A stretch of DNA of 47,864 bases from Nemertoderma westbladi (taxonomy: Eukaryota; Xenacoelomorpha; Nemertodermatida; Nemertodermatidae): positions 1-47,864 of the forward strand of contig JAUCBJ010000296.1 of the NCBI GenBank assembly GCA_032718475.1, written 5' to 3'. Below, piece after piece: positions 10,131 through 21,056 of this stretch. The notes under the pieces are model-generated. The model saw only the letters and a list, made by a program, of their open reading frames with translations. It searched no databases and was not told where the DNA came from. A program made the position numbers and the translations under genes. Positions within the stretch are counted from its first letter, which is position 1. Each line of letters starts with the position of its first letter.

Positions 10131-11812
10131 ATTGAGTGGAAAAATCACTTCAGCAACCTGCTTGGGCAACCACCAAACATCGAGGTCAGCCCTACAAGGA
10201 AAATATATGACAATACACTTCCTATAGAGACAGGGGACTTCACACCTGCCGAACTCCAAAGAAGCATTAAAAACATGTCCAATAATAAAGCGAGTGGATT
10301 AGATCAAATCCCAGCGGAGGTATGGAAAACAGGAGTGCTAAACAGACCATTATTGAATGTTTGCAACCGGCCGGATGTTACAAGGGGAAAAGCCACCACC
10401 AATTCGGACTAAAGGTCAACTAAAGCCTCTCCCCGGATACCAACAAACTATCGTGGGATCTGTCTGCTTGTGGTAGCTGCCAAAATATACAATAAAATGA
10501 TTCTATATAGGATTAGGCCTCACATAGAGAAACTACTGCGTAAGAGCCAAAACTGATTTCGACCAAATAGATCGACAATAGCCCAGATACTTGCACTACG
10601 GAGACTGATTGAAGGAATTAAGTCAAAGAATCTCCCCGTCATGACTTTTGTGGACTTCAAGAAGGCATTCGACTCCATCCATAGAGGTAAAATGCTTGAA
10701 ATCCTAAGAGCTTATGGAATACCAGAAGTAATCGTTGCTGGCATTGGATTGTTATATTGTGACACAGAAGCACAGGTACTCTCACCAGATGGTGAAATTT
10801 AGTTTTTCTCAATCCTGGCTGGCGTACTGCAAGGTGACACATTAGCACCATTACTATTTGTAATTGTACTGGATTACGCAATGAGGACGGCCACAAAGGG
10901 TGAAGATCTGGGATTCATTCACATTTCAAGAACGCAGAAGTAGTAGATATCCGGCAACTACAGTCACAGACAACAACTTTGCGGATGATATCGCCCTGCT
11001 CTCTAATACTGTACGCTAGCAGATGCACAGCTTATACTAAATAAAGTGGAGATGGCTGCTAAGGAAGTTGGATTGCATATAAATGCTACCAAGACCGAAT
11101 TCATGACCCTTAATGTTGATGGAAACTTGACAACCATTGATAATAATCAACTAAGGAAGGTCGATGACTTCCAGTACCTTGGATCATGGATAGAGAGTAG
11201 CGAAAAGGACATAGAAGTTAGGACTTCAAAGGCTTGGGTAGCTCTATCAAAAATGGATACCATCTGGAAATCAGATCTCTCCAGGCACCTGAAGACTAAG
11301 TTCTTTCTTCAAAGGCTTGGGTAGCTCTATCAAAAATGGATACCATCTGGAAATCAGATCTCTCCAGGCACCTGAAGACTAAGTTCTTTCGAGCCACAGT
11401 GGAAAGTGTATTTTTATACGGGGGTGAGACCTGAACACTGACTAAATCACTTGAACAACGAATTGATGGTTTGTACACAAGAATACTAAGGGCAGCCCTA
11501 AACTTTAGCTGGAGACAACACACGACAAACGCCGAGCTTTATGGTACAATACAAACTGTATCAACCACCCTCCGTGAACGCAGATTAAGATTCAGTGAGC
11601 ACTGCTGGCGATGTAAAGACGAGGTCATACCAGATCTACTTTTATGGCAACCAACTCACGGAAAGCGCAGTCGTGGACGACCGGCCATAACATATATAGA
11701 TCAACTTGAAAGGGATACTGAACTTGGGAGAAACGAAATTGCGACAACTATGGAGAATCGGGAAGCCTGGAAGGATCTCATTTCCACTGGCCGAGTTCGC
11801 TCAACCTAGTAG
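10131..11812 (+). pseudogene. Broken LINE (non-LTR retrotransposon) reverse transcriptase
   Basis: A 5'-truncated LINE. The first frame (10131-10355) encodes NNKASGLDQIPAEVWK, typical of the fingers region. After a frameshift the palm follows: TNYRGICLLVVAAKIYNKMI, FVDFKKAFDS (first catalytic Asp at 10653), LAGVLQGDTLAPLLF, then NFADDIALLS with FADD at 10978-10989. Next come the thumb region EVGLHINATKTEFM and the C-terminal segment ERRLRFSEHCWRCKD...GKRSRGRP at 11471-11809. In-frame stops occur in SQN-stop-FRPNRS (about 10555), at 10798 and near 10941. An 83-bp tandem duplication (11225-11307 and 11308-11390) shifts the frame. It ends in a TAG/TAA-rich tail, as in RTE-type elements; the clade is not certain. 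Dead copy. Confidence 0.9.
11225..11390. repeat. 83-bp tandem duplication inside the LINE
   Basis: Two adjacent near-identical copies start at 11225 and 11308. The unit is not a multiple of three, so it breaks the reverse transcriptase frame. Confidence 0.9.
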
Positions 11813-12079
11813 TAGTAATTAATATTATTAAATAATGATACTTATTAATATATTACATTTAAAATATGTATTGTTTGTTTGTTACGCTAAAGAGAAGGCA
11901 GGAATGAGTTTCTCTATGTACTACAGATACAGAATATGGCGAAACACTTAAAATGCCCCATATTGCCAGCTGATACAGCGGAGTTTATACCCAGACGATC
12001 ACGATGAAGGAAGACGGGAAGGTGGATGGGAATGTGGGAAGATGGAAAGGTGGATGGGAATGTGGGAATCAATAAACGC

Positions 12080-12305
12080 TGTTGTTACCTTCCAATTTCC
12101 AATTGAAGGAAAAGAGCAGGTTACAGCGGCGGAAATTTCTAACCAGACAATAAATTTTGTTGATACCTACAATAATTGAGGGAAAGGAGCAGATTACAGA
12201 GGCAGGCTTTTCTAACCAAAACAATAAACGATTTTGTTACCTACCAATTGAGGGAAAAGAGAATGTTACCGAGGCTGTCTTTTCTAACCAAAACAATAAA
12301 CAACC
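12080..12305. repeat. Three tandem ~70-bp units of the dispersed repeat
   Basis: Units start near 12102, 12171 and 12244. Each reads (C)AATTGA(G/A)GGAAA(A/G)GAG, then a (G/A)(G/A)TTAC block, then TTTCTAACCA(A/G)AACAATAAA, then an ATTTTGTTACCTAC-like spacer. They are in the opposite orientation to the copies at 5152, 18828 and 31297. A partial unit (AATAAACGCTGTTGTTACCT) precedes the first. Short ORFs across them are by-products. Confidence 0.85.
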
Positions 12306-12814
12306 ATCCGGCCACCTTCTTACTAATCGTCCGACTGACTGATCAACAGATCATCGCCCTCAATTGCGAAGCACGTGAATACAAAAATACCCCTCATGTG
12401 AACTTTCAAAGTTCCCTAATGATAGTGAATGTGCCACATTCCTTTCCGATTTGTTTATTTTTTCGCTGGGAAATGGAATTATGTGAGACTCCACGTGGCG
12501 CTTTTACATACACTGATTCTAAATACTGTATGTTCGTGTTTTATCCTGAGTCACCGTTTTGGTTTTATTGGCGTAATAAAATTCGAAACAAACTGTATTC
12601 GTTTCGTACCTTGTTCATATAAGTATAAACTAATAGTATAAACCACAACACTAAGGTGGAACAAAGTGTCAGATCATATCAGATAAGGACATACGTTTTA
12701 GCCATCCTAGCCTATTCTGTATTGTGTACCGGTACTACTACTCAAACTCAAGGACTGGCACTCGGTCAGTAGTCCTTACTACTACTACTACTAGGATCGG
12801 CATTCGACATGCTG

Positions 12815-13200
12815 CGTTGCAGCTGCATTTTCAAGAATGCTGTGCCGGCTTGTCGACAAAATTGCGTCGCCACAACTCCCTTTCACCAATGACATTTGCT
12901 AGATGATCCGCATCTTCAAGGCCAGTGTCCTTTAAGATGCGTCTCAAGAAAGTCATGGGCTGTCCACCATGCTTATTCACTCCATGAGGCCGCCAATGAC
13001 GCCTGGCTGGTCCTCACGGCGAAAGCAATGTCCTGCACAGCGGAGGCGGCTTTGTTCTAGTGTCAAGCTTGGGGGAACCAATGAGACACCTCCAATGTTA
13101 TATAGTGTCTGGTTGGATATGTGTGCATTGTACTTGACACAATGAACCCGGCGTAGCATTCTTCTGAATGTGCCATCCAGAGATTTGGTGTCCTCAGCAG
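12815..13200 (-). pseudogene. LINE reverse transcriptase C-terminal fragment
   Basis: On the minus strand the frame reads KSLDGTFRRMLRRVHCVKYN, SNQTLYNIGGVSLVPPS and RLRCAGHCFRREDQPGVIGG, followed after a stop by HGGQPMTF and further on by GERELWRRNF. This is the LINE C-terminal pattern (R.LR..., LYG, RRLRFAGHC.R, H(G/S)..RG.P, R..WR), the same region as at 11471-11809 but from a different, more diverged element. Stops and frameshifts make it dead. Confidence 0.75.
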
Positions 13201-13478
13201 TAGAGCCCTACTACTACAGTATACAGTACCGGTACTATAAGAGTGGAGAGTTACAGTTACAGTTATAGTACAGAATTAATGTTATATTAATATGTGCCAC
13301 TGCTACCATGCAACAGAATACAGATTATACTGATAATGGCTATTATTTCACTCTCACTACTGTATATATATTTAGGGTAAATCTTTTTCGACCTGCGCGT
13401 AGCCAATGATGGCCGAACAAAACATAATATTGGAATTAACATTCCACGCGGTAAAAAAAGTTTATATCATAAGGGGTA

Positions 13479-13499
13479 CCCCCCCCCCCCCCCCCCCCC
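13479..13499. repeat. Homopolymer C tract (21)
   Basis: Uninterrupted C run just past the 3' end of the DDX54-like gene. Confidence 0.95.
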
Positions 13500-13532
13500 T
13501 GATTAAGGGTTGGTAAACGAGATCTGAGCCAA

Positions 13533-13538
13533 TTTATT
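13533..13538 (-). promoter_or_regulatory. Poly(A) signal for DDX54-like gene
   Basis: AATAAA on the minus strand, about 100 bp after the stop codon of the helicase gene. Confidence 0.55.
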
Positions 13539-13635
13539 TATCCTTAACAAAGCTCATATAATTATTGTGTATTATTTGCACCTATTTAAACCAAACACAC
13601 CGCTCTAGTCTACCTACTACTCCAGCACTCCTATG

Positions 13636-15909
13636 TTACCTCCTTTTCCCCCCTTTACGCCCAGAACTCCCCGAACCTTTTCTACTCTGCTTTGTTAAAG
13701 TTTCTTTACCCCTTCTAGATTTATTATTTCTCTCCAACTTCGATTGTTGTCTACGTTTCTCAACTAACTCCATCTTTGCCTTGCGCCGTCTATCTTTAAA
13801 TATCAACTCCTTGGGTTTCAGCACTGGTTTACTATCAGTTTTTATCAGCTTCTGATTATGTCTATGGTACCGTTCTGGTAGACCTCTAGGCTTCCCACCA
13901 TCCGTCTCGGAGGTCCCAGACTTCCCACCATCTAACCACTTCCGGTATCGGTCCGTCTTGTAACTCGCGGGCAAGGACCCGCCCCCCGGCGTCCGTATCT
14001 TCCGCCCCGAGACACCCTTCTTAGCGCCCTCTAGCGAGGCACCACGCGCCACATTAACGAACCTTTTCCTCTTCCGGTCCCACTTTAACTGTCCCTTCTG
14101 CGACCTCATCGTGTCTCCTTCGTCCATGGTTATATCCATAGTGGCGTCGTTTACAGAAACATCGAAGGACTTATCTCTGACACTCAACCCCTTCTCTGTA
14201 TCGGCTCCTACCTGTTTGTAAGGAATATAAACCTCGGATGAACTATCTTTACTCGGGGTTTCCCGATTTCCCAACCCGTTTTCCCCGCGCAACCGTATTT
14301 TCCCATCGTGCGACGCCCGTTTCCGCCGCATTATCGCGGCGCCTTCGCTTAAAGACGACGAGTTTTTAACCTCGAATATCGTGGATCGCGGCTTATAGTT
14401 TGAAACGCCGCGAACTAGCTCGTTTCGCTCGGTCTGTCTATCCGGTTCCCATAGCAAGGCGGGGTGGTTACCAATGTAGCGAAGACTCAACTGCTTGGCT
14501 TTACGAACGCCCTCCCTGCTGGGGGGCGGACGACTACGTATGTACTGCTTGTAGGCGTTGTTAGCGACGTCGTAAGCGGCAGAGAGGTCTGAGTTAAAGC
14601 GGGTATAACCCGTTAGTAATTCGTTGGATTCATCCAGAGTGGATTGTGGGACCTGACCCAGGACACCAGAGGGGGCGGGGGAGGGGGTCAGAGTACCCGA
14701 GGGGGCCATGGAGGGGGCCTCGCTATCCCCAAACACGTTTACCGGCCTCCCAAGGAAGCCGTGGAGGTCTATAAAGTACGGCAGCTCATCCGCGGCGACC
14801 AACGAGTAGGCGGTCCCAATGCGACCGGCCCTCGCAACCCGACCAACTCGATGGACGAACAACTTGGACTTCCCGGGAAAGTTGAAGTTCACGACGTTGT
14901 CTAGAAGGGGGATGTCGACGCCTCTAGCGGCGACATCAGTAACAACGAGAACCCGAGTGACTCCGGTGAGGAAGTTGGAAGTCTGGGACTTCCTAGCGGT
15001 CGCGTCCAACGAAGAGTAAAGGAAGGAAGCCGGAATACCGGCCGTTCGGAGGAGTTCCGAGACAAACTCAACGTGGTGTTTAGTCGCGGTGAATACGAGA
15101 GTCAACTGGTCCGTGGTGTCGATAACAGAGCGTAGGAGATGCAGCAGTAACCCGGGTTTATCGTCGATGCGGCAGTGTAAGTAAACTGTCTGCAGGTCGG
15201 CGCTGAGTTTAGTCTCTACGTCGAGTCGGACCAGCTCGGGGTCGGAGAGTCCGGCTTTAGCGAAGTCCGCGAGCATCCGAGGGATAGTGGCAGAGAATAG
15301 CGCGGTTTGGCGATTCTCCGGAAGTCGACGGAGGATCTCTTGCAACTGTTCCGCGAAACCCAACTCGAACAATCGGTCGGCCTCGTCGAAAACAACGAAT
15401 TCTATTCGCGGCAACTTGAAGTCCATTTCGACCAGCGTGTGTAGGAGTCGCCCCGGTGTGGCGACGATTACATCGGGGTTGGAGTGCAGCGCGGCGAAGT
15501 TGGATTCGATGGAATCGCCACCGAGTAGCAAGGCTCCACGCAACCCGGTGTACCTGCCCAACTCCCGGAGGAACTTCATTGTCTGTGTCGCGAGTTCCCG
15601 CGTGGGACTAAGGATGAGTGTTCGAGTTCCTGTTGTCTGCGTCCCTTTTAGTCGCTCCAGTAAGGGCAGCAGAAACGCAGCAGTTTTACCGCTGCCAGTT
15701 CTCGCCATTGCTACGACGTCTCTTCCTTGCATCAGTAACGGAATGCATTTCCGCTGGATTGGCGTCGGCAGTTTGTAGCCCTTCCTTAGGACACCTCGGT
15801 ACACCGCATTCCCGAAACCCATCGTTTGGAAACCACCAGATTTTTTGCGCACCGTTGAAACTTTCGGATCATTGTTTGTGCCAAATGTTCTTACTTTTTC
15901 TTTATTCAT
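13636..15909 (-). CDS. DDX54: DEAD-box RNA helicase DDX54/Dbp10, single exon
   Basis: 757 codons, ATG to TAA, without introns. All DEAD-box motifs are intact: Q motif (GFQTMGF at 26-32, PTPIQ at 48-52), Walker A ARTGSGKT at 69-76, PTRELA at 102-107, TPGR at 151-154, DEAD at 175-178, SAT at 206-208, LVFTAT at 271-276, TDVAARGVDIP at 324-334 and HRVGRVARAGR at 353-363. The last motif and the tail assign the family: LKWDRKRKRFV followed by YKTDRYRKW is the Dbp10 C-terminal domain. A Lys/Arg-rich end (KRRQQSKLERNNKSRRGKET) fits a nucleolar RNA-binding protein. The yeast orthologue Dbp10 works in 60S ribosomal subunit assembly, and human DDX54 (about 880 aa) also acts as a transcription cofactor. 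A short proline/serine linker with PSMAPSGTLTPSPAPSGV follows the helicase core. The frame and start are secure; the gene is GC-richer than its surroundings. Confidence 0.95.
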   Translation of the reverse strand: MNKEKVRTFGTNNDPKVSTVRKKSGGFQTMGFGNAVYRGVLRKGYKLPTPIQRKCIPLLMQGRDVVAMARTGSGKTAAFLLPLLERLKGTQTTGTRTLILSPTRELATQTMKFLRELGRYTGLRGALLLGGDSIESNFAALHSNPDVIVATPGRLLHTLVEMDFKLPRIEFVVFDEADRLFELGFAEQLQEILRRLPENRQTALFSATIPRMLADFAKAGLSDPELVRLDVETKLSADLQTVYLHCRIDDKPGLLLHLLRSVIDTTDQLTLVFTATKHHVEFVSELLRTAGIPASFLYSSLDATARKSQTSNFLTGVTRVLVVTDVAARGVDIPLLDNVVNFNFPGKSKLFVHRVGRVARAGRIGTAYSLVAADELPYFIDLHGFLGRPVNVFGDSEAPSMAPSGTLTPSPAPSGVLGQVPQSTLDESNELLTGYTRFNSDLSAAYDVANNAYKQYIRSRPPPSREGVRKAKQLSLRYIGNHPALLWEPDRQTERNELVRGVSNYKPRSTIFEVKNSSSLSEGAAIMRRKRASHDGKIRLRGENGLGNRETPSKDSSSEVYIPYKQVGADTEKGLSVRDKSFDVSVNDATMDITMDEGDTMRSQKGQLKWDRKRKRFVNVARGASLEGAKKGVSGRKIRTPGGGSLPASYKTDRYRKWLDGGKSGTSETDGGKPRGLPERYHRHNQKLIKTDSKPVLKPKELIFKDRRRKAKMELVEKRRQQSKLERNNKSRRGKETLTKQSRKGSGSSGRKGGKRR

Positions 15910-16098
15910 TTTCTTACTACTGCACTACAGTTCTAGGCCCAGAGCACAGACTGACAGGTGACAGAGGCCTATTCATTAAATTCACTAATACTGTCTGACT
16001 TTACTGACTTTACTGACTGAATCTGAACCTACAACCAATCAGGACTGCAGGAGTGAGAAAGAGATATAATAATATTGTATAAAGTACTGTCAGTGTCA

Positions 16099-16124
16099 GT
16101 TAGGTAAATAGCCAATAGGGGATC
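16099..16124. promoter_or_regulatory. 26-bp element shared with RPAP2 upstream region
   Basis: Identical to 9776-9801, including a CCAAT core. It sits about 190 bp upstream of the DDX54 start codon, a promoter-like distance. See the entry at 9776. Confidence 0.5.
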
Positions 16125-16239
16125 AGGTTGCTGGGTTAGTCGTTGAAAGTATTAGTATCTGATTATCACTTCACCTTACTTAATCTATCATCTTGTGATG
16201 AAATACAGCAGTACAGGGAATGAATCATGAATCATCACA

Positions 16240-18780
16240 AGTCGGAATCTCGCGTTGAATAAAAATAGCACAGGTCGATTCGCCCGTCCCATTCTCACAA
16301 AGTTTGTACTTTATTCGAGTGTTTAATATAAAGATGTATGATTATTTATTGATTAAAATAAAATAGTGTATAAATATGTAATATTCCCTCACGCAGCCTC
16401 TACTTTCCCTATGGTAGGGAATGGGGAAGGATTTTCTCTGTATCATAGCAACGTTGTATAATTATTTAACTCTAGCTATCTGGGAAGACATGTAGCAAGC
16501 TGGCTGGAGTGTTGAGTGTGTCTCAGTAAATCCAATGGTTGGGGTGGGTTGTCTGTTGAGAACTCCGAACTGGTCATGGCATTAATTCTGCTTTCTCCAA
16601 GGCTGCATGGAGGGTGAGAAGGGTTTACATATTGATTGCGATTGATATTTTATTGGGGATTAGATTATCATTTAGTTTTTCGGTTTTGTTGTCTTATAGA
16701 CGGTATTCTTATAGCCAGCTTGTTGGCTTTTTAAAAGTAAATAAGACCAAAATCCTGGAGTATTACTTGCAAACAAAATTAGAATCAATAATGCTGTTTT
16801 ACAGGTAAAGTCAATTTTGTCATTTAGGTTGTTTGAAAATGAAAGGGACGAGATATTCTATGACCGATCTGTCAACATTTCAGCTTAAAACGAATGAAAA
16901 AAACAACAAAGAAATATGAGGACGCTTAATCGGGTGTCTGTCGAGCTATGCACAACTACAGTACTGTATGCAACTGGGTTGTACATTTAAATATTAAAAC
17001 TCCCTTATACTGTATCTACAAGTATACAAGTTAATAATATATATTGCCAACAATGTCGAACACCAAGGGTTATGTTATTGTCAATTCATTCACATTTAAT
17101 TCGTGCCAAACATGTGATATTACCTACTTAATTAAATATATTATTAGGTTACTCAAGAAATGATATTATTATTGCTTAAACTCAAATCCTGGAGCGGACC
17201 AATTCGATGTTATTTATTAATATTAACGAAATGTTACCAATATGAGACCATCTGGATAACTGTGATAGCCTACGGATGGACACTAATTTAATTAATTAAT
17301 AGGGTCAATAATTTAATTAAACGGATTATTATTGGGCTGTTTGTATGTGTGTAGGCCTATAAAATTTATCCCAGAATTTGGCACTCTATTAGGCTTATAC
17401 TGTACCACTACAACTTGGTTACATACGGTATTAAATTAATTATAGAGCCACTTATTGTATGTGTATTTTAAAATTGTTTCACTGAACAATACAAAACTGC
17501 ATGTATTATCTGCTCTCATTACCATATGCGCTGGGACTGATATAGTATTAAACTGAAACATATTAATACCATTCTGTTATTTCACATAAAAATAATTTAG
17601 TAGCTGTCTTATTCTATACAAATAATTTACACACAGTGTTGTGTGTTTTGTTTATCTGTTTCTGGTCTAGTAGGTGGGGATAACATGCCTGCCAACTGAC
17701 AACAGAGCAGGAAGTCTTTTATAGGAGGGAAATAATTCCAATTTAATTTATCTTATGTGCTGGAAACACTACTTACCTTTAAAGCTGTACACTGTAACCA
17801 TAAGACAGGTGCTGAAATACCTTGAAGGGTGAAAACTACTTAGAATAGAGTATTAAAAGTTAGGCATGGATGGGTAATTTTTCTGTTTCGTACAGTACAG
17901 TAGTGCTGTATGGCATTGAGTTGAAACTATTGCTATGCTACATTATTATTTGTTTATATGTAGGTGAGAAGTGTTTCTTATGCAATTTTACCTTGCTCCG
18001 TTAATTAAGTTAACCATAAAGATAAAATCGTCTGTCTACATAGCACGATAACGTGATACAGTGCATAACGAAAGCCTTGTTTAATAAAGTAAACAAGGTA
18101 CCATAATAACTACTGTATAATATTATTATTAGCAATAGCAAATATAAAATATCCAAGTAAAGTCAACCCGATCGCATTGGTTAAAGTAATGATGTGCGTT
18201 GGGGCGACGGCTGTCAGCTACTAAATTAAATACAAAGTAATGGATACCGTAGTCGTATACAACACTTTGCTACCTACAATATTATTAGGAGATACTGTAT
18301 ATATTAGTCGCGATGCGATGACTTCTGTATATTTGCTGTGCTTTCAACTTTTATTTGCAATCAACCTTGAAATACATTTAAGGCAGTTCTTATTGATTTC
18401 CCCAACGCACATCATTACTTTAAACTTATTACTAATTTGCTCAAGCAATAAATAACAGGAACAGCAGCTGTAAGCTTACCCACGGTACAACATAGGGCCT
18501 ACAGTAAAATAATCGTTAATATCTATTTGTTCCTTGTATATGAAGTTAACTAATCGATTTACAACTCAAGTTTATTTAACTTGCTTATAATTTAGTTCAC
18601 TGACACAATATCTACCTTATATTAAAATGTACTGTAAATGTTTATTTATTTATAATACGTACTAATTTTAATTTTATTTGTAACTAAAAATTTGCTTTTC
18701 CCACTAAAGTAAATATTTTTACTAAATTTTTGTCTCTAAAATATAATTTCTCCACTAAAATGTAATAATTATCACTAAAA
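16240..18780. other. No gene recognised
   Basis: AT-rich sequence with ORFs no longer than 71 codons and no recognisable domain. Around 18650-18800 a CACTAAAA-type word recurs about five times. It may hold 5' exons or the promoter of the IP3 kinase gene downstream, but none can be named. Confidence 0.4.
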
Positions 18781-18827
18781 TTTATTTTTTATCAACGAAA
18801 ATACAACTACTACCTGATCTATTGAAT

Positions 18828-18882
18828 TTCGTTTACTGTTTTGGTTAGAATAAAGTGCCACCTTAACCTGCTCCTTTCCCTT
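18828..18882 (-). repeat. Copy of dispersed ~55-bp repeat
   Basis: TTTCGTTTACTGTTTTGGTT, then AGAATAAAGTGCCACC, then TTAACCTGCTCCTTTCCCTT. Similarity to the copy at 31297 reaches further left (CCTG(A/T)TCTATTG), so this pair shares about 75 bp. Confidence 0.85.
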
Positions 18883-19074
18883 ATTTAATGATAATTAATC
18901 GATTTTAGTTGTAATTAATATATTTAGCATAAAATTAATATTCAAGTGATTTTCCTGAATAAATTTAGTGACAATAATGATTATTTTAAGTAGGTCGATA
19001 AGTGACTATGCCATTATTGCAATTGATATAATTAATGGATTCTAATTAAAGTGTTACTGATATTAATCTACAGT

Positions 19075-20004
19075 ATGATGAAAGACACAATTAGCGGCCA
19101 ATTAAACGGGCTACCGTCACGCAAAGCTGACAACGAGACTGAATGCCGTAATGAAAGAATTCCAAATGTGGAACCATTCGTTCAACTTGCCGGACATCCT
19201 GGTACCTTGTCCAAAGCGTCCAGTAAAACATTGTATAAGGAGATTAGCAGTTCCCCCGAGTGCCCAGAACTCAAGGCGTATGTGGAACTACATAGGGAAC
19301 CTTTTATGAGTCAATTCCTCGCGAAATTCCACCGCCGTGTCGAAATAGATGGCCAGTTTTACATCGAGATTGACGACTTGACTTCGGGATTGTCTCGCGT
19401 TTGTATCATTGATATAAAATTAGGATCGCGAACTTTTTTAGAAAAAGAGGTGTCTGCAACTAATTCTCGGAATGATTTGTACAAAAAGATGATAAAAGTT
19501 GATCCGAAAGCTCCAACCGAGACGGAGCACGCTGCCCAAGCCGTTACCAAGCTGCGGTACATGCAGTTCCGCGAGAAATCGTCGACAAGTCAACTGTTAT
19601 CCTACCGAATAGAAGGAATCCATATCCACGGTGCACCGAAACTCGAAACCAACGCGGACCTCAAACGGATCAACAAAGAGGAACAAGTGATCCCAGAGTT
19701 CGCGAGATTCTTTAATTCCAACCGAAATCTCATCAGGTCGGCCACAGATAAACTCCGTTTGCTTCGGCGTTGTATATCCACGTCACCGTACTTCCGGCAG
19801 CATGAGGCCGTAGGGACTTCACTCCTTATTGTACACGATCAGGTCAGCCAACTCGGGGTTTATCTAATAGACTTCGCGAAGAACCTGCCGACCCCCAATG
19901 GTATGGTGGTCCATCACCAAGGTGAATGGTTGCTAGGCAACAAGGAAGAAGGACTCCTTGACGGATTGGACAATATCATACGATTGCTACTCTTTGAAAT
20001 TTAA
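19075..20004 (+). CDS. Inositol-1,4,5-trisphosphate 3-kinase, catalytic exon
   Basis: 309 codons from the ATG at 19075 to TAA. A splice acceptor (TTAATCTACAG) ends right before the ATG, so an upstream exon may add 5' UTR or N-terminal sequence. The kinase domain is nearly complete: FVQLAGHPG at 35-43, then DIKLG at 113-117 (the PxxxDxKxG motif, with the usual Pro replaced by Val), YKKMIKVDPKAPTETEHAAQ at 136-155, YRIEGI at 177-182, SLLIVHD at 249-255, LIDFAK at 264-269 and GNKEEGLLDGLDNI at 288-301. The DP.APT..EH.Q.AVTK.RYMQ.RE segment is specific to IP3 3-kinases (ITPKA/B/C), which convert Ins(1,4,5)P3 to Ins(1,3,4,5)P4 and so end calcium-releasing signals. The long N terminus of vertebrate forms is absent here. 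Which ITPK paralogue it matches cannot be told. Confidence 0.9.
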   Translation: MMKDTISGQLNGLPSRKADNETECRNERIPNVEPFVQLAGHPGTLSKASSKTLYKEISSSPECPELKAYVELHREPFMSQFLAKFHRRVEIDGQFYIEIDDLTSGLSRVCIIDIKLGSRTFLEKEVSATNSRNDLYKKMIKVDPKAPTETEHAAQAVTKLRYMQFREKSSTSQLLSYRIEGIHIHGAPKLETNADLKRINKEEQVIPEFARFFNSNRNLIRSATDKLRLLRRCISTSPYFRQHEAVGTSLLIVHDQVSQLGVYLIDFAKNLPTPNGMVVHHQGEWLLGNKEEGLLDGLDNIIRLLLFEI

Positions 20005-20400
20005 TTTATTTTTAATTAATATTTACTTAATTTACTTTATACAGCTTTTATTATGGGACGTTTTTATCGATTCCGTTTGGTCTAGCGAATTTTAAATGTT
20101 TGGTGTTCGCGATTTCCGCTTATTATACATACAGTGTTAGACCTTCTTTTAAATCTTTCTCTTGCGCCTTCCATAATATCGAGCTTACAAAGTTCATCTT
20201 TGGAATTGACGGATTTAGGCCTATCTGTTTAAAAAAGTCATTCTGGATGGCAAAACAAGAAAGCTTTCGTGGTCGTGGCAACACCCTCAACTCATACCTA
20301 GGTAAACCACGGAGCTCAACAAACGCAAACAACATGAACAACAACAACACGCGTTGTCTGACTGTCCAGCTAATGGAATTAAGAATGTTAATTAACAATT

Positions 20401-21056
20401 AAGGGAAAGGAATAGGTTACAGTGTGAACCTGAACAAAACATATTCGTCGAATATCTAACATCTCTTTATCGAAACGACTTCACAACGGCAATAATTATA
20501 CAAATAAAGGTTTAAAAAGTCTTATAAATTGTCAAGTATGGGAGACAATCTTTGCAATGAAATACGAATTCAAAATTTAATATCTCAAGGACTTGAATGT
20601 TATTGTGAGACACTTGGAAGATGAAGACATTAAAGATAAATTAAATAGTTTTACATTCATGATTAAACTACAGCATGGGGAGGGGATGGATGATGAATAA
20701 AAACATTTGAAAATGAAAATTATCATGTATCCCCCCATACATGATAATTTTCATTTTCATTTTCATTTTATTCATCATCCCTCCCCATGCTGTAGTTTAA
20801 TCATGAATGTAAAACTATTTAATTTATCTTCATCTTCCAAGTGTCTCACAATAACATTGAAGTCCTTCAGATATTAAATTTTGAATTCGTATTTCATTGC
20901 CTCCCAGATTGTCTCCCATACTTGACAATTTATAAGACTTTTTAAACCTTTATTTGTATAATTATTGCCGTTGTGAAGTCGTTTCGATAAAGAGATGTTA
21001 GAGATTCGACGAAGATGTTTTGTTCAGGTTCACACTGTAACCCGTTCCTGGGCAAA
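20401..21056. mobile_element. ~0.65-kb near-perfect palindrome (foldback MITE)
   Basis: The arms, about 320 bp each (20401-20727 and 20739-21056), are reverse complements with few differences. The centre reads CATGTATCCCCCCATACATG. The outer ends read GGGAAAGGAATAGGTTACAG, then TGTGAACC, matching the outer half of the dispersed 55-bp repeat. On the left it is preceded by TTAA. No ORF of note. The left arm contains AATAAA at 20503-20508, the first canonical poly(A) signal seen after the IP3 kinase stop codon. Confidence 0.95.

Noticed and set aside
20100-20402. 100-codon ORF after the IP3 kinase and its antisense partner
   Set aside because: It lies in the probable 3' UTR and overlaps an antisense ORF of similar length; no domain.
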